DNA of 64,000 bases from Zygnema cylindricum (Eukaryota > Streptophyta > Zygnematophyceae > Zygnematales > Zygnemataceae). The notes beneath the pieces were generated by a model that saw only the letters and a list, made by a program, of their open reading frames with translations, had not been told where the DNA came from and did not search any database. Of this stretch, positions 36,601 to 47,356 are shown piece by piece. The position numbers were made by a program, and so were the translations under genes. The stretch covers positions 762,133 through 826,132 of the forward strand of contig JBBHKE010001395.1 in assembly GCA_037447655.1 (NCBI GenBank). The letters run 5' to 3'. How positions within the stretch are numbered: the first letter of the stretch is position 1; every line of letters starts with the position of its first letter.

Positions 36601-37903
36601 GAACTGAACTGTTTTAGCAGAAATTATTAAAAATGATAGTGTTAGTGCGAACATTTTTGCAGAAATAAATGAACATGAACATAATAATGGTACAGTATCA
36701 TTTTTTGCAGAAAAAGCGAACATTGAACTGATCATATTAATGTGAATATTTTTGCAGACGCAAATTTTCCTCACAGTTGAAATGAATTCACAATGAGGAA
36801 AAAAAAGGCTAAATGCGTCCACAACCGAGATGACTCCAAACTCCATACTTTCCATTCATAGGGTAAAAACTCTATAAAAGTTTCGGACTCGTTTCAAGGG
36901 TAAATCGTATAAATCATACAATTTTTAGGGTAAATTATTGTACAGTTTACCCTAAAACTGTACAACCCCCCCTCGGCATTACGGCAATTTTACCCTATCA
37001 GATCTTGTACACAAGTTTCCCAGAGTCATACTTTTTTTTGACGCTGACTTTTCATAATTTAAAAAACCGATATTGATTGCATGTGAAGCCACAGTAAAAA
37101 AAACTGTTTTGCACTTTCCTTATCATCCTGCGTTATTATAAGATAATCTTACAATCAACCTATTTATACAAGCAAAAAATTCCATTTGCATAAACCAAAC
37201 CTAACTTTGCAGAATTATAATAATTAAATTCAGAACTCAGGATATTCAATTAAACCTAAATTTACTGAATCAAAATCCTTAAACTCAGTATTCACAACAA
37301 TACATAAAAGCATTTATTAAAGTCACGGTTAAGCGAATAATTTCTTTACCCAAAAGAAGAAAACCCATAATTATTGCAGAATAATACGTTGTCCATCCCA
37401 ATCATTTAGGAAAAAAACAATAGAAGAAAAAATCAGCATTAACTTTTGAAGTATACTAAACCAAAAACTCCTAATAATATGCTTGTGTATGATTTTATGT
37501 TAGTGTTCACCTTAAATAGTGTGGAGGCACATTCTTAAAATTTTCTGAAAAAAACCAGCAAAACCGTCTTGGAATTGCTATTAGAAGGGAGAGAGAGAGA
37601 GGGGAGAGAGGGAGGGAGGCGGTATCAGAAGTCTGTTCTTTAGAATGCCCCATTTGAGGTGGTGTTCATGCAGACAGAAATAGAACGGATAGAGACAGAG
37701 GAGAAAAAGAAGACGGGAAAAAAAAGGGGGGTGGAGAGGGAGGTGGAGAGCGAGAGAGAGGGAAGCACCACAAGTCCTGTACTTTTCGATGTCTGATAAT
37801 AAAAGTCAAAGGCCAAAAGTAAAAAGTCAAAGAGGAATCAGACCTGAAACTTGGCGGCCGCTCCTGGATCATTAGGGTTTTTGTCCGGGTGAACTTTTCG
37901 CGC
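28576..37903 (-). CDS. J-domain and DnaJ-X domain co-chaperone (5' exon not found)
   Basis: J-domain proteins stimulate Hsp70 ATPase; plant DnaJ-X proteins (ATJ10-like) are cytosolic or membrane-associated. Exons that keep frame across GT/AG borders are 37844-37903, 36460-36542, 35288-35493, 35097-35128, 33585-33714, 32999-33157, 31726-31901, 31041-31121, 30272-30400, 29657-29767 and 28576-28731, together 440 codons plus TAA. The first holds [12 protein letters not shown] with the HPD motif; the second [15 protein letters not shown]. DnaJ-X begins [18 protein letters not shown] and includes [22 protein letters not shown] and [13 protein letters not shown]. The tail is low complexity, then a SAP-like [16 protein letters not shown]. 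The 35288 donor and 35128 acceptor are one of two possible solutions, because this exon end is tandemly duplicated. The methionine exon is missing; a decayed version lies at 39741-39797. Confidence 0.85.
30460..30658. repeat. Intron repeats and TA microsatellite in DnaJ-X gene
   Basis: Four units of 'gagcagataggaatttt' type, spaced about 50 bp, occupy 30492-30582 and flank; a pure (TA)n tract follows at 30614-30657. Both lie in the intron between the exons at 31041 and 30400. Confidence 0.8.
31890..32250 (-). repeat. Four diverged copies of an acceptor/exon-start segment
   Basis: The true acceptor of the exon starting at 31901 lies in the sequence 'cacctgcagtattttcccaa'. Similar segments recur on the same strand at about 31995 (cacctgcaataatctcccaa), 32121 (cacctgaaatcatttcccaa) and 32182 (gcctgcaatcattattgcac). 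Each is followed by 'catg.cttt..atgttttttgaaacat'-like sequence. The upstream copies are inside the preceding intron and are presumably non-coding. Confidence 0.75.
35097..35790 (-). repeat. Duplicated pieces of DnaJ-X exon 4
   Basis: Both ends of the exon are copied. The segment coding [11 protein letters not shown] with the following TCTCAG|GTATAG donor (about 35263-35330) recurs at 35097-35170 as [19 protein letters not shown] with the same donor. The segment at the exon's start (35405-35505, '[11 protein letters not shown]' region and its acceptor) recurs at about 35555-35647 and, more decayed, at 35705-35785. One base is missing in the 35263-35330 copy, so only one of the downstream ends can be read in frame. 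Confidence 0.8.
36543..36775. repeat. Tandem repeat beside the exon 3 acceptor
   Basis: Four to five units of about 55-65 bp that share 'gtgaatatttttgcagaaa' occur in the intron next to the acceptor of the exon at 36460-36542. Read in the sense direction each carries a TCTGCAA-type word, i.e. relics of the same border. Confidence 0.65.
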
Positions 37904-38958
37904 CTAAATAAAAAAATTACAAAAAAAAAAATTAAAGAGTAAATACGCATACACACGTGGACACAAAGCACGGATTAAAAAACTAATCTCTGCGTACTAT
38001 CCTACAAAAAAAAATGGTAGGCATTAAAAAAAAAAGACTACATTGATATACATGGAATGCTTGCACGTGTGTGTGTGTGTATGTGTGTGTGTGTGTGGGG
38101 AAGGAGGGGGAGGGGGAGGGGGAGGGAGGGAGGAAAAGAGGGGAGGGGGGGGGGGGGGGGGAAGAATGGAGGAAAAGAGGGGAGAGAGGGAGGGAGGGAG
38201 GGAGAGGAGGGACAGAGAGAACTGGAAAAGGAGAGAGGAGAGGAGAGAAAGGCAGGGAAAGAGAGAGCGAGAGATAAAAACATATTATGCATTACAACGA
38301 AAGAAAAGGCTGAATAAGGTATGATAAATCCATAAGAATAAAAGGAGCATGTAAAAGGTAAAGTTAAAAGGTTTGTATAAAATGCATGTGTAAAAGCTAT
38401 ATATAAAAGCATTGCTGGGTTTAAACTGACACCCCCAAAAGCAGAAAACATTTAAGGCAGTTTGACGTTTTAACCATGAATTTAAACCTTTTCTGAAGGT
38501 TAAACTCAATATTTTTGTTTTTAAAATTTTGGAGTAGGTACTTCTAAGCGAGTCTGCTACTTGAGAAGGTCTGCTTATTTTTTTGATTTATTTTGATGTG
38601 ATTATTATTTATCGCACAAAATTGAGCAAAAATTGTTAAAAAAATTGTGGTCTAAGAGTGGGTTTTTGCTTAACCAACAAATACATTCTTTAGAGGAAAG
38701 TTGCAGAGAAGATTTTTTTTATAACTATGGAACCTTGATGTTTCAAGTACTTGATGTATTTCTTGCATCCGTATGTGCGTGATAATTTATGTGCGTGAAA
38801 ATTTCTGTGCTATTTAGTAGATCTGTTGACATACTTTCCCATACACTCTATACATGTACGGAAGTACGGACAGTTTAAACTTGCGGAGAGTTCAAACTCC
38901 AAAAATTGAGGCAACGTTTAAACAGGTGTAAAAACTGGGTCTGGAATGTAAACGTTCA
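37904..38958. other. Upstream intron/flank of the DnaJ-X gene, G-rich repeat
   Basis: A (GT)n run followed by GGGAGG/GAGAGG-rich sequence occupies about 38066-38275, including a 14-base G run near 38148. Glycine/arginine frames through it are artefacts. The remainder has no recognisable coding sequence. I searched it for an intact J-domain first exon and did not find one. Confidence 0.6.
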
Positions 38959-39082
38959 AACAGGAAAAACATTGTCCGACAACACTATACATAAAAGCTA
39001 TGCATAAAACGTATATATAATATAAAAGGTATGCAAAAAAGCTACATATAAAAGCTATGTATAAAAGGTAAATATAAAAGTA

Positions 39083-39501
39083 GTGTTGTGTATCGGTAGA
39101 GTTTTGCCGATAATCGATATTTCTCTTTTTTTGGCTTACCGATAATCAATATATTGGCTTGATATATTGTAACCGGTGTTATTGCGTATCGGTTTTTTAT
39201 CGCGATAACACCGGTACCGATAACTATCGGCGATAAATGTACGGTTTTTCTGTACAGCTATACTGATAACTGTCAATACTGTATAACGGAACAAATTATC
39301 ATAAGTGGGATGCCAACAGTCATAAATATAATACAATAAATTATAAAGTTTTATTATATAGCGTACTAATTTTTTTTCTACTTATCACCGATAAGGAATT
39401 TGTTGGTCTTGGAGCGATATATCGGGACCCCTCACCGTTCAATAACCGATAACTATCGGTATCGGTTTTATCGCAATAAGTTTATTGCCGATACACAACA
39501 C
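39083..39501. mobile_element. Non-coding element with GTGTTGTGTATCGGTA ends
   Basis: Left end GTGTTGTGTATCGGTAG, right end its reverse complement TGCCGATACACAACAC, flanked by TA on both sides. It shares the interior phrase 'cgggacccctcaccgttcaataaccgataactatcgg' region with the copy at 26455-27073 and is about 200 bp shorter. No coding capacity. Confidence 0.8.
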
Positions 39502-39740
39502 TATATAAAAGGTTATATGAAAAGTATATAAAAGATAAATATACATATATATATGAAACTATGAAACGTATGTATAAAAGGCATATATAAAAGGTATTTT
39601 TGGCAATTACACAAATGTATAGCTGTGTGTGCTTTCAGAATACAAACATGTAAATAAAAGCTTTTCAAATCAGTATACCTTTGTACACATCCGAAAACAT
39701 ACTAAAATATTGAATATTGAAACACTGCAAATCAGCTAAC

Positions 39741-39797
39741 TTGGAATCAATAACCTCTCTATAATTCTGCCACAGAAGGATCTGGAGGAATTCCAAA
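39741..39797 (-). pseudogene. Decayed J-domain first exon
   Basis: On the minus strand the frame reads GIPPDPSVAEL, stop, RGY, stop, FQ and then a GTTAGC donor-like site. J-domain proteins of this class have 'YDVLGIPPDASVAEIKKAYY' in the first exon, ending in phase 0 directly before [10 protein letters not shown]. Spacing and phase fit the next exon at 37903 exactly. Two in-frame stops and a missing stretch in front of GIPP show decay, unless the sequence is in error. The match is short, so it could be coincidence, but its position makes that unlikely. Confidence 0.55.
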
Positions 39798-40040
39798 CAT
39801 AAAATATATAAAAGGTATAAAAGATGTATGTTCAGAAGCATAAAAGGTGTGCATAAAACGTATATGATAGGCTTGAATAAAGAGGTATATATGTTATAAA
39901 AGGTATGTAATTGTTTTATATAAACAGGAATATAGGTTAGCAGCATAAAAAGGACATGATAGGCTTGAATAAACAAGTTGCAAAAGGTATAAAAGGATAA
40001 TAAAAACAGGCATAAAAGTGATTAAGTAAATAGTAGCTTT

Positions 40041-40368
40041 ATATTAACAGGAAAAAAAGGCATGAAATATATCCATATGGTTTTTTGTATGCTTAGGATT
40101 GCAAACACGTATATCTTCATAAGTACAAAAATCAATAGATCAACTTATGAAGAGAGGGAGGGGGAGGAAGGAGAGAGAAAGAGGGGATCGAGGAGGAGGA
40201 GGGGGAAGAGGGGGGAGGAATGGATGGAGGAGGGAACAAGGAATGGAAAGGAGGGATGTGGTTTAAAGTGGAATTGTGACAAATGGACGAAATGGAGGAA
40301 GAGGAGAGAAATAGCCCAGGACAGGAATGGAAAGAAAGGAGAGGAAGAGGGAAGTTTGGATCCCCAAA
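40041..40368. other. AG-rich region upstream of DnaJ-X gene
   Basis: A degenerate GGAGGA/GAAAGG-rich stretch; the 119-codon plus-strand frame across it is low complexity and I do not regard it as a gene. Confidence 0.5.
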
Positions 40369-40606
40369 GAGGTAAGAAAGCAGGAGGAAGAAGTTTGGAA
40401 AATTTAACCCTAAAGACCTAAAGAGGTAAGAAAGCAGGAGGAAGAAGTTTGGAAATTTTAACCCTAAAGAGGTAAGAAAGCAGGAGGAAGAAGTTTGGAA
40501 AAGTTAACCCTAAAGAGGTAAGAAAGCAGGAGGAAGAAGTTTGGAAAATTTAACCCTAAAGAGGTAAGAAAGCAGGAGGAAGAAGTTTGGAAAAGTTAAC
40601 CCTAAA
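40369..40606. repeat. 46-bp minisatellite with telo-box cores, five copies
   Basis: Five head-to-tail units begin GAGGTAAGAAAGCAGGAGGA and end TTAACCCTAAA. The first unit carries eight extra bases; the rest are nearly identical. Each unit contains AACCCTAAA, the core of the plant telo-box. The array lies upstream of the minus-strand DnaJ-X gene, so it may lie in its promoter region; that function is inference. Confidence 0.9.
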
Positions 40607-41635
40607 ACACGGTACTGTGATCTGAACACGGACGAGTCAGAAAAGGGACGCGGGATCGTATTGTACTGTGTCGCAAGTAAAGAATCAAAAAGAAGGTACA
40701 CTGCAGCAGCAAGTCAGCAGCAATTCTGGAGAGAATCGGACGGTTGGGAACTCTGGATGCATTCAAGTTTACATGCAGGAACGGTGGTTAAGTTCTGACC
40801 TGTCATTCCCTAGTTTGTGGAGCTCACGTCCCGCCCGTCCGATGAATCATTGCTTGCCATTTTACTAGAATGGGTGTACATGCTCCAATGTGGGTTCAGT
40901 TCGGTCAGCCGTCATGGAAAACCGAGGGCGTTTTTCCATTAAATCCAAGGCCGTCCGTTTCAGTATCTCGATAAGTTAACGGACGCGCGAGCGCAATTCC
41001 TGCCGGACAATGTAAAACAGTTCGCTTTTCGGTACTGTAAAAGCCCCGGGGGTAGAAGCCCCCCGGGGAACTTCAGGTGAATCGCAATTGTAACGAAGAG
41101 CCTCGAATTTGCTAAACCATTTACCTTTAATAGCGTGAATAATTCATTGGTTTTCAATGTGAGATACTCAGATTAGAGTGAAAGTCGACTACTTTTTTTT
41201 TTAAAACGTATTCTATTTTATGCATTTTGCTAATTACAGTACAGTACACCGTGAATCGTTATTAGACTAAAGAAATTATTAGTGTCAATAATGAATTAGG
41301 GTGAAGTTCCCTCATACGTTTCTGTTATTGTAAGGCAAACTCTACAGACCGGGTCGATTGAGTCGATGTTCCATCACGTAGAGTCTGTAAGCCACGTGTT
41401 CTAAAATGACTAGCGCCACGCAAGCTACGATCTGATATTGAATGTCTTTTAGATTTTTAGCACCGACAAACATAGCTTCAAATCTTCACTTTCGTACCAT
41501 GTACCTGCGTACGAAGTAATGATACGACAGAATTTTTATACTTTTTGCAGACGGCAGTCTGTACGCCAGCTCATTTTTCAGGCATTCTGTTTTCGAACAT
41601 AACGAAAGTCCTTTGAGAGAAATAGTGTGACGAAC
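40607..41635. other. Intergenic left of the retrotransposon block
   Basis: No gene recognised. A single MITE end (CACCGTGAATCGTTATTAG) lies at about 41256-41274 without a matching right end. A GC-rich palindrome 'ccccgggggtagaagccccccgggg' region lies at 41044-41068 and could form a hairpin. Confidence 0.5.
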
Positions 41636-41869
41636 AAGATTTTAGTGAAAAAGAAAAGGTTAACTGTTTACTGATGAAGTTACCCGATAAGTTCGAGAAC
41701 ATAGTCAACCGTGTGCAGGACTTGCCAGACTCAAGGTGGATATGGAACTCAGTGGTAGGGATGATTCTCGTTCGGGAGAATACGATTGAGATTCGAAGGG
41801 GAGGAAAGAGTGGCCAAGCCTTGGCAACTGCGACCGATTGGAGGAACAAGGATTTCCGGAAATCGGTCG
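41636..41869 (+). pseudogene. Copia-1 gag, 5' part, truncated
   Basis: The frame reads SEKEKVNCLLMKLPDKFENI, VNRVQDLPDSRWIWNSVV, GMILVRENTIEIRRGGKSG and ALATATDWRNKDFRKSVG. This is the middle of a Copia-type gag; the same region occurs in Copia-3 (minus strand, 59544-59760). The 5' part of gag and the 5' LTR are missing to the left. The frame is cut at its right end by the gypsy element and resumes at 49164. Confidence 0.8.
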
Positions 41870-41874
41870 GAAGC

Positions 41875-42356
41875 TGTAACAGGGTTACAAAATTGGGTAC
41901 TTAGTGGCTGGGGCTAGACTGCTATTGTTGCGATTTCAGAGCAACGTAGTTGCGATTCCAGAGCAGCGTAGCTGCGATTCCAGACCAGCGCAGCATCGCT
42001 GCATAGCAACTTAGTAGCGCAGCAGCGCAGCATAGCAACGCCGCAGAATGTAGATGGAACTGTATAGTTCTAAAAGGAAGTTTTGGATAGATCTCGGTTG
42101 GCCGCGAAGGCCCACGTGTACAGCTGTATAGTACTAAGTTGACTAGCAGTTAGCTAGTTTAAATAGGCGAGTAGACCTAGTGAATGGGACACCTGAAGTA
42201 GACCGACACAGCTAGCGCAACCTTGAACTTTCTCTCAAGTAAATAAGCTCAACCTTGTCTGTGAGTTCTGTGTATTCCTGCTGTTGCTACGGGAAGATCC
42301 TTGGTGTTTTCCGCTGTGCACTGTAACGTATTGTGGTGTATCGTGCTTCTTTTACA
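41875..42356 (+). repeat. 5' LTR of the gypsy element
   Basis: Begins TGTAACAGGGTTAC and ends TCTTTTACA. It contains a run of GCAGCGCAG-like words (about 41940-42050) and a possible TATA-like 'tttaaatag' near 42160. The same sequence forms the 3' LTR at 48677-49158. Confidence 0.95.
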
Positions 42357-42357
42357 T

Positions 42358-42369
42358 TGGTATCGGAGC
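42358..42369 (+). other. Primer binding site, initiator tRNA-Met
   Basis: TGGTATCGGAGC, one base after the LTR. It is complementary to the 3' end of plant initiator tRNA-Met (usual site TGGTATCAGAGC) except for one base. Confidence 0.85.
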
Positions 42370-42391
42370 ATATTACCCGTGACTCGACAGC

Positions 42392-45300
42392 ATGGATGAA
42401 CACGGTGTATGCACTACAGAAATGTTGGCGGAAGTGCTGAGGGAATTAGAAAGTGTGATGTTATAGAACGCGCAACTGAGTAACACTGTCATAGCCTTGG
42501 AGTCGCGTATTACGGAGCGACCCCATGGAAGCGTAGAAAGAGATTCCCGGAGACCGAAATTAAGAATTCCCGACGAGTTTGACCCTAAAAGACACAGAAG
42601 CCTTGACTCATGGCTATTCTCCGTGGCGAACTATCTCGAGAATTTTCCTAGCCTGTCAGACCATGAGAAGATTCACTACGCGGGTGGTCTTCTTAAAGGG
42701 GCAGCGGGGGCTTGGTGGAGAACATTGGTAGAGGACGATGAATTACCAACTGTCTGGGCGCTCTTCGTTCAACTCCTCCGCGACACTTGGCAGCCCGTCA
42801 ACACGGTGAAAGCGGCGAGAGATAAGATCGCATTATTGAAGCAACGAACTTCAGTAATGGAGTTTACGCAGAGGTTCTTGGAGTGCAAGGTTCAAATACC
42901 TACGATGACGGAGGATGAAGCCGTGGATCGTTTCGTGAAGGGGCTTAAGTCGTATATTCGTAGAGATGTGGAACAATGGCTTGCCCGGGAAAGCACGACT
43001 CCTCCTCTCTCAGCAATCATCCAGTTTGCGGAGCGGACCGATTCAGTCGACTTTAATCTCCGAAGACCTTATCACTACGTGTCGGGTAGTAGCGGAGGAA
43101 ACCGACGAGATGAAGGTCCAACCCCCATGGAGCTCGGCGCAATTAAGGAGGACAAGGAAGCGGTCAACGTCCTGCGGAAAAAGAAGAAAACTACCAAGAC
43201 CAAGACCAATGACTTGTCCCCCGAGGAAATCCAGCGGAGGAGGCAAAATGGCTTATGCTTCCAGTGCGGTTCTCCAGATCACATGGCTCGAGAGTGTCCA
43301 AAACGGATAGGTCCCAAAAAGGGAAAACTTACCGTTATGAGGTTAGCCGGTGAAGGAGGAGACCCTTTGATATTTCGGGGTCAAATAGGAGCGAGTACAG
43401 CTAACTTCATGGTGGACTCCGGAGCGTCGGGGAACTTCATTAACGAGGCGACGGTGAAAAGGTTGAAACTTCCTCTGGTGGTACTAAAGGATCATCAGTC
43501 GGTACAATTGGCCGACGGTTGTTCCTTATCCATTACCCATCGTATCCCGAGGTTACGCGTCGGCATTGAGAAATTCCGATGGTACGATACACTTCATGTA
43601 TTACCTCTTGGGGACCATGAGGTAATCTTGGGGAAGCCGTGGCTGCAAAAATGGAATCCGACAATTGATTAGAGAATTGGCGCCAGGAGAGTGAAGAAAG
43701 GGGAAGAAGAGTTCGAGGTAAAAGCGGGAGCGGCTGGTGAGGGAGCGGAAGAGGGACACCTGCTTTCGGCCTTACAGCTTAAGAGGGCACTGAAGAAAGG
43801 GGAAACGATTGGTATGGCTGTCGTCCAGCTAAAGGAGGAGGCGAAGTAGGAGATTCCGGAAGAATGGAAGGAGAAGGCCCCCAACTTCGTCTCCAAAGAA
43901 AGTGACGACATTGGAAAGGCTTCCGATGAGGCCCCGGAAGTCATGACAAAACTTCTCGAGGAGTACGTAGATGTATTTCCCCTGAAGCTCCCCGAAGGAT
44001 TACCTCTGAAGCGCGAAGTAGACCATAGGATAGAGCTTGTTCCTGGAGCGGTACCCCCGGCTAATCGGATGTACAAGATGAGCTACACCGAATTGGATGA
44101 ACTCAAAAAGCAACTCGCGGAGTTGGTCAAAGCCGGAGCAATCGAACCAAACAATTCACCGTATGGAGCCCCTGTTCTCTTTGTGAACAAGAAAGATGGA
44201 GGTTTCCGTATGTGTGTAGACTACCGAGCGCTGAACAAATTAACGGTAAAGAATGCGTATCCCCTGCCGAGGATCGACGAATTGTTGGATCGACTTCGAG
44301 GTGCCAAGTATTTTTCAAAAATAGACTTGCGGAGCGGCTACCACCAGATCAGAGTTGCCGAGAATGATGTGGAGAAGACGGCGTTCAGGACTCGATACGG
44401 TCATTTCCAGTTTCGGGTAATGCCGTTCGGGTTGACTAACGCACCGGCGACCTTTATGCATTTAATGAATTCCATCTTTCGGCAATATCTGGACGCGTTT
44501 GTGATCGTCTTCTTAGATGACATATTGGTGTATAGCCGAACGGAGGAAGAACATATGAAGCATTTACGGACGGTCCTACAAGTTCTTTGGGAGCATAAGT
44601 TATACGCAAAAAGAAGTAAATGTGACTTCTTCAAGGAGAAAATTGATTTTTTGGGCCATGTGGTGAGCCGGGACGGAATCGCAGTGGACCCAAACAAGAC
44701 AAAGGCCGTTAAGGAGTGGCCGCAGCCAGCAAATATCACGGAGTTACGGAGCTTTCTAGGACTATGCTCCTATTATCGACGTTTTGTCGAAGGTTTCGCA
44801 AAAATCGCTGCACCGCTCACGGAATTGCTCAAGTAAGATGCGCCCTATAATTGGAAAGCGGCGCAAGGGCAGCCTTTAACACGCTAAAGGAGCGGTTGGT
44901 TACCGCCCCTGTGTTAGCTGTTCCCGATCCGGATTTACCTTGGACGATAATTATCGACGCTAGCGATATGGCTATTGGAGCGATCCTTATGCAGGATCAA
45001 GGAAAAGGCCTCCAACCCATCGCCTACGACAGTCGCAAACTAAAGGCAGCGGAGTTGAACTGGGCCACCCATGAGAAGGAGACAATGGCTATTATCAATG
45101 CGCTGGAGGTTTGGAAGTGTTACGTTCAGGGGAAACGGATCACAGTTGTCACGGATCACCACGCCTTACAATATCTCCAAACTCAGCCGAAGTTGTCCAA
45201 GAAACAAGTGCGCTGGATGACGTTCCTACAAACCTTCGGTCCGGAACTTGTTATACAATATAAGCCGGGCAAGACGAACCCGGCGGATGTGCTGTCAAGA

Positions 45301-46872
45301 AGACCTGACGACACTGCGCTGGCAGCGGAGCAACGACCGCCATCACCGCAGCAGAAAAAGGTAGACTTTGTGCAAGAGACAAGCGCAACGTCGACCGCAG
45401 CGCAAGATAGGAGGCTCAGCGTTGTCACCAGTACGCTGCATGTGGACGAACAGTGGTTAAGTCGGATCAAGGCCGCCTACGGCGACGATGATTCACTAAA
45501 GGAACTCATCAAACGGAAGGTACTCGTTCGAACCGCCAATGGTATATGGCGGTACAGGCCGGGTAAGACAACACGGCTTTATGTGCCAACAAATACGGCA
45601 CTTCGTCACACGATTCTTCAAATGAGTCACGACGAGCCGCTCAGTGGACATTTTGGGCGGGATAAAACAACCGCACGTGTCGCTGAGGCGTATTACTGGC
45701 CAAACATGACTCGAGACATTGCAGAATATGTCCGGACGTGTGACTCGTGTAATAGAAACAAATTAGATTCAGGGCAACAAGGCTTGTTACACCCCCTCCC
45801 AATTCCATCTGTTCATTGGGAAGCGATCTCGATGGATTTCATCGTGGCCCTTCCCCGGACGAAAGAGGGTTACGACTCAATCTTCGTCGTCGTGAATTAC
45901 CTGACGAAAATGGCACATTTTCTACCCACGACCACTACAGCTACTGCACGAAATATTGCGGACTTATTCTTTCGGGAAATATTCCGCCATCACGGTCTTC
46001 CGAAAAGGATCGTCAACGACCGCGATCGAAAATTCGTCAGCCACTTTTGGCAAAACCTATTTGCGTTATGGGCAACGCAGTTGGCCATGTCCACAGCCTA
46101 CCACCCTCAAACTGATGGTCAGACTGAAAGGGTGAATCGAACTTTGGTGGAAGCATTGCGGGCTTATGTCTCAGTGCACCAAACGGATTGGGTGGACCAT
46201 TTAACGGCAATCGAGGTAGCATACAACAGTGCAGTACACTCGTCAACCAATGCTACGCCATTCTCCCTCAATGGACGACAACCCACTCTACCCCAAAACT
46301 TATTGGTAGCGGACTGCCAAACACTGGCTGCTTTGGACTTTGCCAAAACTTTGCAAGAAAACCTGGAAAAGGCGGCCAAGGCGCTCCAAATGGCAAAGGA
46401 TCGTCAAAAGTCGCAGGCCGACGCTCACCGGAAGGACAGCGTCTTCTGTGTGGGGGACAAGGTTCACCTTAATATGGTAAACCTCTCCTTGCCGGGTGCC
46501 CTATCTAAGAAGTTGGCACCAAAGTTCACGCGACCATTCACAATTCTTTCCCGTGTGGGCGACGTAGCGTACAAGTTGGATATCCCGACGGACTGGCATA
46601 TCCACAATGTCTTCCATGTTTCCCTTCTTAAACCATTCCGCGATCCTGATTCAATGTTCCCTAGTCGACGATGGCATACTCCTTTACCACCCGTTCAAGG
46701 AACCTCAGACGAGTATGAGGTGGAAGAGATCCTTCAATCACGTCACTCTCGGAATTCCAACTCCATCCAATACTTGGTGCGTTGAAAGGGTTACGGTGCC
46801 GAGGACGACTCTTGGGTGGACGGGAAGGATCTTCATTCCCCGGAGTTGCTGCGCCGGTTTCAGCAGAGTGAC
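42392..46872 (+). pseudogene. Gypsy gag-pol polyprotein with chromodomain (broken)
   Basis: Gag starts MDEHGVCTTEM at 42392, in frame with the long open part from 42497, apart from a TAG at 42464. A zinc knuckle CFQCGSPDHMAREC lies near 43260-43300 and the protease site VDSGASGNFI near 43415. Reverse transcriptase includes the active-site box FLDDILVY near 44510; RNase H starts IIIDASDMAIGAIL near 44955; integrase has a zinc-binding HFGRDKTTARV...CDSCNRNK and the catalytic DF, D and E positions (MDFIVALPRT, NDRDRKFVSHFW, GQTERVNRTL). A chromodomain (EVEEILQSRHSRN ... KGYGAEDDSWV) lies at about 46711-46860. Breaks: TAG at 43670 where Trp is expected, TAG near 43847, TAA at 44834, a frameshift at 44836-44880, and TGA at 46783 in place of the chromodomain Trp. 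Nuclear integration by chromatin targeting is family knowledge. Confidence 0.95.
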
Positions 46873-47356
46873 GACACTCAGCCTTACCGGAGGGGCAATC
46901 GCAGCGGCCGCAACAACGGAGTGAATCGCAGTGGCGCAACCATCGCAATCATATTGGGGACGCGACAAAGGACCGCAGCGGCGATGTTACCACACCGCAG
47001 CGCCGTAGCAGCGCAGCCACCGCAGCGCAACATGGTCACGATGACGTCAGAGGATCGCAGCACCACCGCTGCGCTGACAGGAAAGCGCAACGGCGCAATT
47101 GTGTTTCACTATGTAGGTGACGACGAACCCTCAATTTCGCCGCAGCAGCGCAGTTTTATAAATGTTGGACGCTGCGATACCCTCGCACGCTGCGACGCTT
47201 CGCACAGTCCAAAAGTGAAACCCTCGACCCCCGGGAATACAGCCGCCATTCGTCCTCACGACCAACCTAGTCTCAGCAGCTTGAAAACGGTTTCTCTCCG
47301 CACAATCAGTTTACCTTCGCTTCTGGAGCTACCGGAATTGTCTGGTTCAGCAGTGT
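46873..47356 (+). other. CGCAG-rich spacer after gypsy pol
   Basis: Sequence rich in CGCAG/GCAGCG words, like those in the LTR. The pol frame continues open through it (no stop from 46786 to 47745), but the translation is low complexity until the MASSSSPPP start at 47357. Confidence 0.5.

Larger units (their letters stand above)
38960..40040. repeat. Degenerate TATAAAAGGTATG array
   Basis: Units of about 12-16 bp such as 'tataaaaggtatg' and 'cataaaagctatg' recur many times at 38985-39080 and 39502-40020, split by an inverted-repeat element at 39083-39501. The repeats also surround the decayed exon at 39741-39797. Confidence 0.75.
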
